NCBI RefSeq assembly: GCF_000721605.1 | Contig: NZ_JOIZ01000008.1 | Coordinates: forward strand, 1 to 64,000 | Reading direction: 5' to 3' | DNA: 64,000 nucleotides | Origin: Streptomyces sp. NRRL S-37 | Lineage (GTDB): Bacteria; Actinomycetota; Actinomycetes; Streptomycetales; Streptomycetaceae | Shown here: one piece after another, positions 55,229 to 63,725 of the stretch | Layout of the letters: each line of letters opens with the position of its first letter | Numbering within the stretch: the first letter of the stretch is position 1 | Program-made: the position numbers and the translations under genes | The notes under the pieces: generated by a model | What the model saw: the letters and a program-made list of their open reading frames with translations, nothing else | The model's database searches: none | What the model was told of the DNA's origin: nothing

Positions 55229-56944
55229 ATGGCCGCCACCCCGCAGAACCCTGCCCCCGCGCAGCAGCCTGCCGCCGCGACTCCCCGCCGCAAGGTGAGC
55301 CGTCACCGCGGAGAGGGACAGTGGGCCGCGGGTCACTTCACCCCGCTCAACGGCAACGAGCAGGTGAAGAAGGACGACGACGGTCTCAATGTGCGGACAC
55401 GCATTGAGACGATCTACTCCAAGCGCGGTTTCGACTCGATCGACCCCAGCGACCTGCGCGGCCGGATGCGCTGGTGGGGTCTGTACACCCAGCGCAGGCC
55501 CGGGATCGACGGCGGCAAGACCGCGGTCCTGGAGCCGGAGGAGCTGGACGACGAGTACTTCATGATGCGGGTGCGCATCGACGGCGGGGCGCTGACCACA
55601 CAGCAGTTGCGTGTCATCGGCGAGATCTCCCAGGAGTTCGCGCGGGGCACCGCCGACATCACCGACCGGCAGAACGTCCAGTACCACTGGATCCGGGTCG
55701 AGGACGTCCCCGAGATCTGGGACCGGCTGGAGGCCGTCGGCCTGTCCACGGTCACCGCCTGCGGCGACACCCCGCGCGTGATGATCGCCTCCCCCGTCGC
55801 CGGCATCGCCGAGGACGAGATCATCGACGGCACCCCGGCGCTGGAGGAGATGAAGCGCCGCGTCCTGGGCAACAAGGCGTATTCGAACCTGCCCCGGAAG
55901 TTCAAGACGGCCATCTCCGGCTCGCCCGTCCTCGACGTGGTGCACGAGATCAACGACGTCGCGTTCGTCGGCGTCCGCCACCCCGAGCACGGTCCGGGCT
56001 TCGACCTGTGGGTCGGCGGCGGACTGTCCACCAACCCCAAGCTGGGTGTGCGGCTGGGCACCTGGGTGCCGCTGGAGGACGTCCCCGACGTCTACGAGGG
56101 CGTCCTGTCGATCTTCCGCGACTACGGCTACCGCCGGCTGCGCAACCGGGCCCGTCTGAAGTTCCTGGTCGCCGACTGGGGTCCGGAGAAGTTCCGCCAG
56201 GTGCTGGAGGACGAGTACCTGGGGCGCAAGCTGACCGACGGGCCCGCGCCCGAGCGGCCGGTGCGGCAGTGGCGCGACCACATCGGTGCGCACCGGCAGA
56301 AGGACGGCCGCTTCTACGTCGGTTTCGCCCCGCGCGTCGGCCGTGTCGACGGCACCACCCTCACGAAGATCGCGGACCTCGCGGAGGCGCACGGCTCCGG
56401 CCGGGTCCGTACCACCGTCGAACAGAAGATGATCATCCTCGATGTCGCGGAGGACCGGGTCGACTCCCTCGTCGAGTCCCTGGAGGCACTGGACCTCAGC
56501 GCCAAACCCTCCCCGTTCCGGCGCGGCACGATGGCCTGCACCGGCATCGAGTTCTGCAAGCTCGCCATCGTCGAGACCAAGGCGCGCGGCGCCTCGCTGA
56601 TCGACGAACTCGAGCGCCGCATCCCGGACTTCGACGAGCCGATCACCATCAACCTCAACGGCTGCCCGAACGCCTGCGCCCGCATCCAGGTGGCGGACAT
56701 CGGTCTCAAGGGCCAGCTGATGCTCGACGAGCAGGGGCGGCAGGTCGAGGGCTACCAGGTGCACCTCGGCGGCGCCCTCGGCCTGGAGGCCGGCTTCGGC
56801 CGCAAGGTGCGCGGTCTGAAGGTCACCGCGGACGAGCTGCCCGACTACATCGAGCGGGTCCTCAAGCGCTTCCAGGAGGAGCGCGAGGACGGCGAGCGGT
56901 TCGCGGCCTGGGTCGGCCGCGCGTCGGAGGAGGCCCTGTCGTGA
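55229..56944 (+). CDS. sir: ferredoxin-dependent sulfite reductase
   Basis: Reduces sulfite to sulfide with six electrons using siroheme and a 4Fe-4S cluster. The 571-residue protein has two ferredoxin-like half-repeats. The cluster/siroheme ligands are Cys437 and Cys443 (ACTGIEFCKLAI) and Cys479 and Cys483 (NLNGCPNACAR), the C-X5-C...C-X3-C motif. Tyr86 and Cys178 lie 92 residues apart, exactly as in the Tyr69-Cys161 crosslink of mycobacterial SirA (NirA), so this is the sulfite type. ATG at 55229 with AAGGA 14 bases upstream. It is the first enzyme of the operon; its stop overlaps the next gene (GTGA). Confidence 0.95.
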   Translation: MAATPQNPAPAQQPAAATPRRKVSRHRGEGQWAAGHFTPLNGNEQVKKDDDGLNVRTRIETIYSKRGFDSIDPSDLRGRMRWWGLYTQRRPGIDGGKTAVLEPEELDDEYFMMRVRIDGGALTTQQLRVIGEISQEFARGTADITDRQNVQYHWIRVEDVPEIWDRLEAVGLSTVTACGDTPRVMIASPVAGIAEDEIIDGTPALEEMKRRVLGNKAYSNLPRKFKTAISGSPVLDVVHEINDVAFVGVRHPEHGPGFDLWVGGGLSTNPKLGVRLGTWVPLEDVPDVYEGVLSIFRDYGYRRLRNRARLKFLVADWGPEKFRQVLEDEYLGRKLTDGPAPERPVRQWRDHIGAHRQKDGRFYVGFAPRVGRVDGTTLTKIADLAEAHGSGRVRTTVEQKMIILDVAEDRVDSLVESLEALDLSAKPSPFRRGTMACTGIEFCKLAIVETKARGASLIDELERRIPDFDEPITINLNGCPNACARIQVADIGLKGQLMLDEQGRQVEGYQVHLGGALGLEAGFGRKVRGLKVTADELPDYIERVLKRFQEEREDGERFAAWVGRASEEALS

Positions 56945-57120
56945 GCGAGCGTGCCGCGCCGTTCTACTGCCCCTACTGCGGGGACGAGGACCTGCGCCCG
57001 GGGGAGCAGGGCCACGGCGCCTGGGAATGCGGCGCGTGCAACCGAGCCTTTCAGCTGAAGTTCCTCGGGCTGCTGGCCCGGGGGACCCAGCGATCCGACA
57101 CGGGAGGGGACCGGACATGA
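56941..57120 (+). CDS. 59-residue zinc-ribbon protein in sulfate operon
   Basis: A short protein starting at GTG 56941 and overlapping both neighbours (GTGA at the start, ATGA at the end), so it is translationally locked between sulfite reductase and APS reductase. It has two CxxC pairs, FYCPYCGDED and WECGACNRAF, about 20 residues apart, a rubredoxin/zinc-ribbon knuckle, then a polar tail. Streptomycetes carry a small gene at this place. It may bind zinc or iron and assist one of the two enzymes, as an electron carrier or chaperone; no experiment is known to me. Confidence 0.85.
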   Translation: MSERAAPFYCPYCGDEDLRPGEQGHGAWECGACNRAFQLKFLGLLARGTQRSDTGGDRT

Positions 57121-57827
57121 CGGCTGTTCAGGAAGAGCGCACCACCGAGGAGCTGAAGGCACTGGCCGAGCGGGCCGGCCGGGAGCTGGAGGACGCCTCC
57201 GCCCTGGAGATCCTCCGGTGGGCCGCCGAGACCTTCGGCAAGGGGTTCTGCGTGACCTCCTCGATGGAGGACGCGGTCGTCGCCCACCTCGCCTCCCGCG
57301 CGATGCCCGGCGTGGACGTGGTGTTCCTCGACACCGGCTACCACTTCCCGGAGACCATCGGCACCCGCGACGCGGTGGAGGCCGTGATGGACGTGAACGT
57401 CATCACGCTCACCCCGCGGCAGACGGTCGCCGAGCAGGACGCGGAGTACGGCCCGAGGCTGCACGACCGCGACCCCGACCTGTGCTGCAAGCTCCGCAAG
57501 GTCCGGCCGCTGGAGGAGGGCCTGAAGGACTATGTGGCCTGGGCGACCGGCCTGCGCCGCGACGAGTCCCCGACCCGGGCGAACACCCCGGTCGTCGGCT
57601 GGGACGAGAAGCGGCGGAAGGTGAAGATCTCCCCCATCGCGAAGTGGTCACAGGAAGATGTGCAAGCGTACGTCGACGAGCACGGCGTCCTCACGAATCC
57701 GCTGCTGATGGACGGCTATGCCTCCGTGGGCTGCGCGCCCTGCACCCGCCGGGTGCTGGAGGGCGAGGACGCCCGCGCCGGCCGCTGGGCGGGCCGCGCC
57801 AAGACCGAGTGCGGGCTGCACGGCTGA
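57117..57827 (+). CDS. cysH: adenylyl-sulfate (APS) reductase
   Basis: Reduces adenylyl sulfate to sulfite and AMP with thioredoxin. The 236-residue protein has the PP-loop-like SSMEDAVVAHLAS, FLDTGYHFPET, the cluster cysteines Cys123-Cys124 (LCCKLRK) and Cys206, Cys209 (VGCAPCTR), and the catalytic Cys232 in ECGLHG. The CC...CxxC set shows a 4Fe-4S enzyme using APS, not the cluster-free PAPS type. Thus APS from ATP sulfurylase would be used directly. ATG at 57117 overlaps the zinc-ribbon stop. Length is normal. Confidence 0.95.
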   Translation: MTAVQEERTTEELKALAERAGRELEDASALEILRWAAETFGKGFCVTSSMEDAVVAHLASRAMPGVDVVFLDTGYHFPETIGTRDAVEAVMDVNVITLTPRQTVAEQDAEYGPRLHDRDPDLCCKLRKVRPLEEGLKDYVAWATGLRRDESPTRANTPVVGWDEKRRKVKISPIAKWSQEDVQAYVDEHGVLTNPLLMDGYASVGCAPCTRRVLEGEDARAGRWAGRAKTECGLHG

Positions 57828-57870
57828 CATGACGACGACCACCGGACCATCGACATCCAGGGAGAACCAC

Positions 57871-58407
57871 GTGACGACCGGAGCCACCGTCTGGCTCACG
57901 GGTCTGCCGAGCGCGGGCAAGACCACCATCGCCCACGAGCTGGCGGGCCGGCTGCGCGAGCAGGGCCGCCGGGTCGAGGTCCTCGACGGCGACGAGATCC
58001 GCGAGTTCCTCTCCGCGGGCCTCGGCTTCACCCGCGAGGACCGGCACACCAACGTGCAGCGCATCGGCTTCGTCGCCGAACTGCTCGCCCGCAACGGCGT
58101 CCTCGCGCTCGTCCCGGTCATCGCGCCGTACGCGGACAGCCGGGACGCGGTCCGCAAGCGGCACGAGACGAACGGCACGCCGTACGTCGAGGTGCACGTG
58201 GCGACCCCGGTCGAGGTGTGCTCCGTACGCGACGTGAAGGGCCTGTACGCCAAGCAGGCCGCGGGTGAACTCACCGGGCTGACCGGTGTGGACGACCCGT
58301 ACGAGGAGCCCGAGACACCCGATCTGCGGATCGAGTCCCAGAACCAGACCGTGCAGGAGTCCGCGGCGTCGGTGTACGCCGCGCTCAGCGAAAGGGGACT
58401 GGCATGA
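57871..58407 (+). CDS. cysC: adenylyl-sulfate kinase
   Basis: Phosphorylates APS to PAPS. The 178-residue P-loop kinase has GLPSAGKTTIAHELAG, LDGDEIREFLSAGLGFTRED, NVQRIGFVAELLARNG, and the lid APYADSRDAVRKRH with DVKGLYAKQAAGELTGLTG. I chose GTG 57871, six bases after GGGAGAA; ATG 57829 would add 14 low-complexity residues. Because the reductase next door is an APS type, PAPS may serve other uses such as sulfation. Its last codon overlaps cysD (ATGA). Confidence 0.94.
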   Translation: MTTGATVWLTGLPSAGKTTIAHELAGRLREQGRRVEVLDGDEIREFLSAGLGFTREDRHTNVQRIGFVAELLARNGVLALVPVIAPYADSRDAVRKRHETNGTPYVEVHVATPVEVCSVRDVKGLYAKQAAGELTGLTGVDDPYEEPETPDLRIESQNQTVQESAASVYAALSERGLA

Positions 58408-59339
58408 CGACCGTCGCCACCGTGCAGGAGGGTACGGACAGCCCGTACGCCCTCTCCCACCTCGACGCCCTCGAGTCCGAGGCGGTGCACATCTTCCGCG
58501 AGGTGGCGGGCGAGTTCGAGAAGCCGGTGATCCTGTTCTCCGGCGGCAAGGACTCCATCCTCATGCTGCACCTGGCGCTGAAGGCCTTCACCCCGGCGCC
58601 GGTCCCGTTCTCGCTGCTGCACGTCGACACCGGGCACAACTTCCCCGAGGTCCTCGACTACCGCGACCGCACGGTCGCCAAGTACGGGCTGCGGCTGCAC
58701 GTCGCCTCCGTGCAGGACTACATCGACCGCGGGGTGCTCAAGGAGCGCCCCGACGGCACCCGCAACCCGCTGCAGACCGTGCCGCTCACCGAGAAGATCC
58801 AGAGCGAGAGGTTCGACGCCGTCTTCGGCGGCGGGCGCCGCGACGAGGAGAAGGCCCGCGCCAAGGAGCGGGTGTTCTCGCTGCGCGACGAGTTCTCCCA
58901 GTGGGACCCGCGCCGCCAGCGCCCCGAGCTGTGGAACCTGTACAACGGCCGGCACGCCCCCGGTGAGCACGTCCGCGTGTTCCCGCTGTCCAACTGGACC
59001 GAGCTGGACGTGTGGCAGTACATCGCCCGCGAGAACATCGAACTGCCGGAGATCTACTACGCGCACGAGCGCGAGGTGTTCCAGCGCTCCGGCATGTGGC
59101 TGACCGCCGGTGAGTGGGGCGGCCCGAAGGACGGCGAGAAGGTCGAGAAGCGGCTGGTGCGCTACCGGACCGTGGGCGACATGTCCTGCACCGGCGCGGT
59201 GGACTCCGACGCCGACACCATCGAGAAGGTGATCACCGAGATCGCCGCCTCCCGGCTCACCGAGCGCGGTGCCACCCGCGCCGACGACAAGCTCTCCGAG
59301 GCCGCGATGGAAGACCGCAAGCGCGAGGGGTACTTCTAA
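58404..59339 (+). CDS. cysD: sulfate adenylyltransferase small subunit
   Basis: With CysN, forms ATP sulfurylase and makes APS from sulfate and ATP. The 311-residue PP-loop subunit has ILFSGGKDSILMLHLALKAF, HVDTGHNFPEVLDYRD, FDAVFGGGRRDEEKARAKER, and IARENIELPEIYYAHER, and ends AAMEDRKREGYF. ATG at 58404 overlaps the cysC stop (ATGA). The gene follows the canonical order C-D-N. Length equals that of E. coli CysD within a few residues. Confidence 0.96.
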   Translation: MTTVATVQEGTDSPYALSHLDALESEAVHIFREVAGEFEKPVILFSGGKDSILMLHLALKAFTPAPVPFSLLHVDTGHNFPEVLDYRDRTVAKYGLRLHVASVQDYIDRGVLKERPDGTRNPLQTVPLTEKIQSERFDAVFGGGRRDEEKARAKERVFSLRDEFSQWDPRRQRPELWNLYNGRHAPGEHVRVFPLSNWTELDVWQYIARENIELPEIYYAHEREVFQRSGMWLTAGEWGGPKDGEKVEKRLVRYRTVGDMSCTGAVDSDADTIEKVITEIAASRLTERGATRADDKLSEAAMEDRKREGYF

Positions 59340-59341
59340 AG

Positions 59342-60676
59342 ATGAGCACCATCACGACCGAGGAGCTCGCGGCCACCACGCTGCTGCGGTTCGCCACCGC
59401 AGGCTCCGTCGACGACGGAAAGTCCACGCTGGTGGGCCGGCTGCTGCACGACTCCAAGTCGGTCCTCACCGACCAGCTGGAGGCCGTGGAGCGGGCGTCG
59501 GCCAGCCGCGGGCAGGAGACGCCCGACCTCGCGCTGCTCACCGACGGCCTGCGGGCCGAGCGGGAACAGGGCATCACCATCGACGTGGCCTACCGCTACT
59601 TCGCCACGCCCCGGCGCCGGTTCATCCTCGCCGACACCCCGGGCCATGTGCAGTACACGCGGAACATGGTCACCGGCGCCTCCACGGCCGAGCTGACGGT
59701 GATCCTGGTCGACGCCCGCAACGGTGTCGTCGAGCAGACCCGCCGGCACGCCGCCATCGCCGCCCTGCTGCGCGTCCCGCACGTCGTCCTCGCCGTCAAC
59801 AAGATGGACCTGGTCGACTACGCGGAGTCCGTGTTCGCCCGAATCGCCGAGGAGTTCACGGCGTACGCGACCGAGCTGGGCGTCCCCGAGGTCACCGCGA
59901 TCCCGATCTCGGCGCTCGTCGGCGACAACGTGGTGGAGCCGTCCGCGCACATGGACTGGTACGGCGGCCCCACCGTGCTGGAGCACCTGGAGACCGTCCC
60001 GGTCAGCCACGACCTGGCGCACTGCCACGCCCGGCTGCCCGTGCAGTACGTGATCCGGCCGCAGAGCGCCGAGCACCCCGACTACCGCGGCTACGCCGGC
60101 CAGATCGCCGCCGGCACGTTCCGGGTGGGCGACCCGGTGACCGTGCTGCCGTCCGGGCGGACGACGACGGTCACGGGGATCGACCTGCTGGGCGAGCCGG
60201 TCGACGTCGCCTGGACGCCGCAGTCGGTGACGCTGCTGCTGGCCGACGACATCGACATCTCCCGCGGTGACCTGATCGTCCCCAGCAAGGACGCGCCGGC
60301 CACCACCCAGGACGTCGAGGCCACCGTGTGCCACGTCGCCGACCAGCCGCTGGCCGTCGGCCACCGGGTCCTGCTCAAGCACGGCACCCGCACCGTCAAG
60401 GCGATCGTCAAGGACATCCCGTCCCGGCTGACGCTGGACGACCTGTCGCTGCACCCGCACCCCGGCATCCTCAACGCCAACGACATCGGCCGGGTGAAGA
60501 TCCGTACCGCCGAGCCGCTGCCCGCCGACTCCTACGCGGACTCGCGGCGCACCGGTTCGTTCATCCTCATCGACCCCAGCGACGGCACCACGCTCACCGC
60601 CGGCATGGTCGGTGAGTCCTTCGCCGCACCGGAGCCCGTCAAGGACGAGGCCGAGGACGACGGGTGGGACTTCTGA
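59342..60676 (+). CDS. cysN: sulfate adenylyltransferase GTPase subunit
   Basis: GTPase that drives the energetically unfavourable adenylyl transfer by CysD. The 444-residue EF-Tu-like protein has G1 AGSVDDGKSTLVG, the switch I region TDGLRAEREQGITIDVAYRY, G3 ADTPGHVQYTRNMVTGAS, and G4 NKMDLVD. Two beta-barrel domains follow. The C-terminal end (VGESFAAPEPVKDEAEDDGWDF-like; acidic) has no fused APS kinase, consistent with a separate cysC. ATG at 59342, two bases after the cysD stop TAA. Confidence 0.96.
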   Translation: MSTITTEELAATTLLRFATAGSVDDGKSTLVGRLLHDSKSVLTDQLEAVERASASRGQETPDLALLTDGLRAEREQGITIDVAYRYFATPRRRFILADTPGHVQYTRNMVTGASTAELTVILVDARNGVVEQTRRHAAIAALLRVPHVVLAVNKMDLVDYAESVFARIAEEFTAYATELGVPEVTAIPISALVGDNVVEPSAHMDWYGGPTVLEHLETVPVSHDLAHCHARLPVQYVIRPQSAEHPDYRGYAGQIAAGTFRVGDPVTVLPSGRTTTVTGIDLLGEPVDVAWTPQSVTLLLADDIDISRGDLIVPSKDAPATTQDVEATVCHVADQPLAVGHRVLLKHGTRTVKAIVKDIPSRLTLDDLSLHPHPGILNANDIGRVKIRTAEPLPADSYADSRRTGSFILIDPSDGTTLTAGMVGESFAAPEPVKDEAEDDGWDF

Positions 60677-60678
60677 GC

Positions 60679-60783
60679 ATGAACTCCACCGATTTCTACT
60701 CCGGGTTCGCGAAGGAGGGCGGCCGCGTCGGCAGCGGCGCCCTCGGCGCCGGGCAGGGCGGGGTGGACCGATGTGCGCGCTGA
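60679..60783 (+). CDS. possible 34-residue peptide after cysN
   Basis: ATG at 60679, two bases after the cysN stop, opens a 34-codon frame (MNSTDFYSGFAKEGGRVGSG and on, ending VDRCAR). A second tiny frame starting at ATG 60771 (MCALTYAHRSRVL) overlaps its last codons in another phase. The overlap places a Cys codon in each (TGT and TGC). Neither has a good ribosome site. They may be leader peptides before the sulfonate transporter or chance frames. Only a conserved position in relatives could decide. Confidence 0.3.
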   Translation: MNSTDFYSGFAKEGGRVGSGALGAGQGGVDRCAR

Positions 60784-60905
60784 CGTACGCGCACCGCTCG
60801 CGCGTCCTCACCCCCCGCCGCCGTAGACGAAAACCCGCCGACCTCCCGGCCACGGTCTGAGAGAGCAGGACCGTGACCGCCGGGCCTCCGAGAGGAACAC
60901 CTCCC

Positions 60906-62009
60906 GTGCCTGCCACATCCGCCCCGCGCCGTGCCCTCGCGGTCATAGCCGTGCTTCCGCTGCTCGCCCTGGCCGCCTGCGGCTACGGCTCCCAGGCCAA
61001 GGACGACGACACCGCGAAGGTCGCCGCCGGGGCGAAGAGGATCGACGGTCTCGACTCCGTCCGGATCGGCTACTTCGGCAACCTCACGCACGGCACCGCG
61101 CTGGTGGGCAACAACAAGGGCCTGTTCCAGAGGGAACTCGGCGGCACCGAGGCGAAGTACGCCGTCTTCAACGCGGGACCGTCGGAGATCGAGGCGCTCA
61201 ACTCCGGCTCCCTCGACATCGGGTTCATCGGCCCGTCCCCCGCCGTCAACGGCTACACCAGGTCCGGCGGCAAGAACCTGCGGATCATCGGCGGTTCGGC
61301 GTCCGGCGGGGTGAGCCTCGTGGTGAACCCGGACACGATCACGTCCTTGAAGGACGTCAAGGGCAAGCGGATCGCGACCCCGCAGCTCGGCAACACCCAG
61401 GACGTGGCGTTCCTCAACTGGGCGGCCGAGCAGGGCTGGAAGGTCGACGCGCAGAGCGGCAAGGGCGACGTCACGGTCGTCCGCAGCGACAACAAGGTCA
61501 CCCCGGACGCGTTCAAAGCAGGCTCGATCGACGGCGCCTGGGTGCCGGAGCCGACCGCGTCGAAGCTGGTCGCCGAGGGCGGCAAGGTGCTGCTGGACGA
61601 GGCGACGCTGTGGCCGGACGAGAAGTTCGTGATCACGAACATCATCGTGCGCCAGGAGTTCCTCGAGGAGCACCCGAAGGCCGTCGAGGCGGTACTGAGG
61701 GCGTCCGTCGAGGCCAACGAGTGGATCAACGCCCACCCCGAGGAGGCGAAGGCCGCCGTCAACGAGCAGCTGGAGGCCGACTCCGGCAAGGCGCTGCCCG
61801 CCGAGGTGCTGGACCCGGCGTGGGAGTCGATCGAGTTCACCGACGACCCGCTGGCCGCCACGCTCGACGCCCAGGCGGAGCACGCCGTCGAGGCGGGACT
61901 GCTGGAGGAGCCGGACCTGGCCGGCATCTACGACCTCACGCTGCTCAACGAGGTCCTGAAGACCGCCGGCGAACCGGCCGTCGACGACGCCGGACTCGGC
62001 GCCAGGTAA
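60906..62009 (+). CDS. sulfonate/nitrate-type ABC solute-binding lipoprotein
   Basis: A 367-residue lipoprotein of the SsuA/TauA/NrtA class. The lipobox is LLALAACG (Cys near residue 24). The binding domain shows VRIGYFGNLTHGTALVGNNK, ALNSGSLDIGFIGPSPAVNG, KGKRIATPQLGNTQDVAFLN, and WVPEPTASKLVAEGGKVLLD. It likely delivers aliphatic sulfonates or sulfate esters. I chose GTG 60906 (VPATSAPRR), behind GAGAGGAA, over GTG 60873. It is the first gene of the transporter; the ATPase and permease follow, and its position behind cysN suggests sulfur use. Confidence 0.9.
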   Translation: MPATSAPRRALAVIAVLPLLALAACGYGSQAKDDDTAKVAAGAKRIDGLDSVRIGYFGNLTHGTALVGNNKGLFQRELGGTEAKYAVFNAGPSEIEALNSGSLDIGFIGPSPAVNGYTRSGGKNLRIIGGSASGGVSLVVNPDTITSLKDVKGKRIATPQLGNTQDVAFLNWAAEQGWKVDAQSGKGDVTVVRSDNKVTPDAFKAGSIDGAWVPEPTASKLVAEGGKVLLDEATLWPDEKFVITNIIVRQEFLEEHPKAVEAVLRASVEANEWINAHPEEAKAAVNEQLEADSGKALPAEVLDPAWESIEFTDDPLAATLDAQAEHAVEAGLLEEPDLAGIYDLTLLNEVLKTAGEPAVDDAGLGAR

Positions 62010-62045
62010 GCCCGGATCACGAAGAGTCCCCAGGAGGTGACGACC

Positions 62046-62834
62046 ATGGCCACGACCCTCGCCAAGGCCGCCGACGGCATCGGGGCGGCCACCCACGCCG
62101 CCCGCATCGAGCATGTCTCGAAGTCGTTCGCGGGCCCCGCCGGACAGCAGCTCGTGCTGGACGACATCAGCCTCGATGTCGCACCCGGTGAGTTCGTCAC
62201 CCTCCTGGGTGCCTCGGGCTGCGGCAAGTCCACCCTGCTCAACCTGGTCGCGGGGCTCGACCGCCCCACAGCCGGCACGATCGGCACGGACGGGCGGCCG
62301 GCCCTGATGTTCCAGGAGCACGCCCTCTTCCCGTGGCTGACCGCGGGCAAGAACATCGAACTCGCCCTGAAGCTGCGGGGCGTGCAGAAGACCGAGCGCC
62401 GCGAACGGGCCGAGGAACTCCTTGAGCTCGTCCGGCTGAAGGGCGCGCACGGCAAGCGGGTGCACGAGCTGTCCGGCGGTATGCGCCAGCGGGTGGCGCT
62501 GGCCCGGGCGATCGCCCAGGACAGCCGGCTGCTGCTGATGGACGAGCCGTTCGCGGCGCTGGACGCCATCACCCGGGACGTGCTGCACGACGAGCTGACC
62601 AGGATCTGGAGCGAGACCCGGCTGTCCGTCCTGTTCGTCACACACAACGTGCGCGAGGCCGTGCGGCTCGCACAGCGGGTGGTGCTGCTGTCCTCCCGTC
62701 CGGGGCGGATCGCCCGCGAGTGGACGGTGGACATCCCGCATCCGCGCCGTATCGAGGACACCGCCGTGGCGGAACTGTCCGTAGAGATCACCGAAGAACT
62801 CCGTGGGGAGATCCGCCGTCATGGCCAGCACTGA
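62046..62834 (+). CDS. ssuB: sulfonate-type ABC transporter ATP-binding protein
   Basis: ATPase of the transporter, 262 residues. Walker A LLGASGCGKSTLLNLVAGLD, Q-loop ALMFQEHALFPWLTAG, signature ELSGGMRQRVALARAIAQ, Walker B LLLMDEPFAALDA, and the H-loop FVTHNVREAVRLAQR are complete. This is the NitT/TauT-type branch. ATG at 62046 follows AGGAGGTGA, a perfect ribosome site. The gene overlaps the permease start by 14 bases, so translation is coupled. Confidence 0.93.
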   Translation: MATTLAKAADGIGAATHAARIEHVSKSFAGPAGQQLVLDDISLDVAPGEFVTLLGASGCGKSTLLNLVAGLDRPTAGTIGTDGRPALMFQEHALFPWLTAGKNIELALKLRGVQKTERRERAEELLELVRLKGAHGKRVHELSGGMRQRVALARAIAQDSRLLLMDEPFAALDAITRDVLHDELTRIWSETRLSVLFVTHNVREAVRLAQRVVLLSSRPGRIAREWTVDIPHPRRIEDTAVAELSVEITEELRGEIRRHGQH

Positions 62835-63717
62835 GACGACCGCCAAGGACAGGGACGGGGGCGACCTCGCCGGTCTGGAGGCGGGCCTCGACGCACTGGA
62901 GACGGTGCAGACCGGACGCAAGCCGCTGCGGCAGACCTTCACGGAGAAGATCCTGCCGCCGATCGTCGCCGTCGCGCTGGTGCTGGCGGTGTGGCAGGCC
63001 CTGGTCTCCTTCAAGATCGTCGACGATCCGACCAAGCTGCCCTCGCCGGGCGCCGTGTGGGACGTGCTGCGTGAGGCGTGGCTCCAGGGCGAACTGCTCG
63101 GCTACATCTGGACCAGTGTCTCGCGCGGTCTGCTCGGCTTCTTCTTCGCGCTGCTGATCGGCACCCCGCTGGGGCTGCTGGTGGCGCGGGTGAAGTTCGT
63201 GCGCGCGGCGATCGGGCCGATCCTGTCCGGTCTGCAGTCGCTGCCGTCGGTGGCGTGGGTGCCGCCGGCGGTGATCTGGCTGGGGCTCAACAACCAGATG
63301 ATGTACGCCGTCATCCTGCTCGGCGCGGTCCCCTCGATCGCCAACGGCCTGGTCTCCGGCGTCGACCAGGTGCCCCCGCTGTTCCTGCGGGCCGGCCGGA
63401 CGCTGGGCGCGACGGGGCTGAAGGGCACCTGGCACATCGTGCTGCCGGCCGCGCTGCCGGGCTATGTGGCGGGGCTGAAGCAGGGCTGGGCGTTCTCCTG
63501 GCGTTCGCTGATGGCCGCGGAGATCATCGCGTCCTTCCCCGACCTCGGCGTGGGCCTCGGACAGTTGCTGGAGAACGGCCGCAACGCCAGCGACATGGCC
63601 ATGGTCTTCGAGGCCATCCTGCTGATCCTGACCGTCGGCATCGCCATCGACCTGCTGATCTTCAGCCCGCTCGAGCGGTGGGTGCTGCGCAGCCGCGGCC
63701 TGCTGGTGAGGAGTTGA
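62821..63717 (+). CDS. ssuC: sulfonate-type ABC transporter permease
   Basis: A 298-residue inner-membrane permease of the NitT/TauT type with about six helices: KILPPIVAVALVLAVWQALV, YIWTSVSRGLLGFFFALLIG, SLPSVAWVPPAVIWLGL, and the EAA loop GRTLGATGLKGTWHIVLPAA, ending VGIAIDLLIFSPLERW. ATG at 62821 (MASTETTAKDR) overlaps the ATPase gene. It has no separate second permease, as expected for a homodimer. The sulfonate assignment comes from the sulfur context, not from the sequence alone. Confidence 0.92.
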   Translation: MASTETTAKDRDGGDLAGLEAGLDALETVQTGRKPLRQTFTEKILPPIVAVALVLAVWQALVSFKIVDDPTKLPSPGAVWDVLREAWLQGELLGYIWTSVSRGLLGFFFALLIGTPLGLLVARVKFVRAAIGPILSGLQSLPSVAWVPPAVIWLGLNNQMMYAVILLGAVPSIANGLVSGVDQVPPLFLRAGRTLGATGLKGTWHIVLPAALPGYVAGLKQGWAFSWRSLMAAEIIASFPDLGVGLGQLLENGRNASDMAMVFEAILLILTVGIAIDLLIFSPLERWVLRSRGLLVRS

Positions 63718-63725
63718 GGGACATC

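Noticed and set aside
55223..57118. Minus-strand frame antisense to sulfite reductase
   Set aside because: The sulfite reductase carries all cluster ligands; the antisense frame contains only compositional Val/Leu/Gly repeats.
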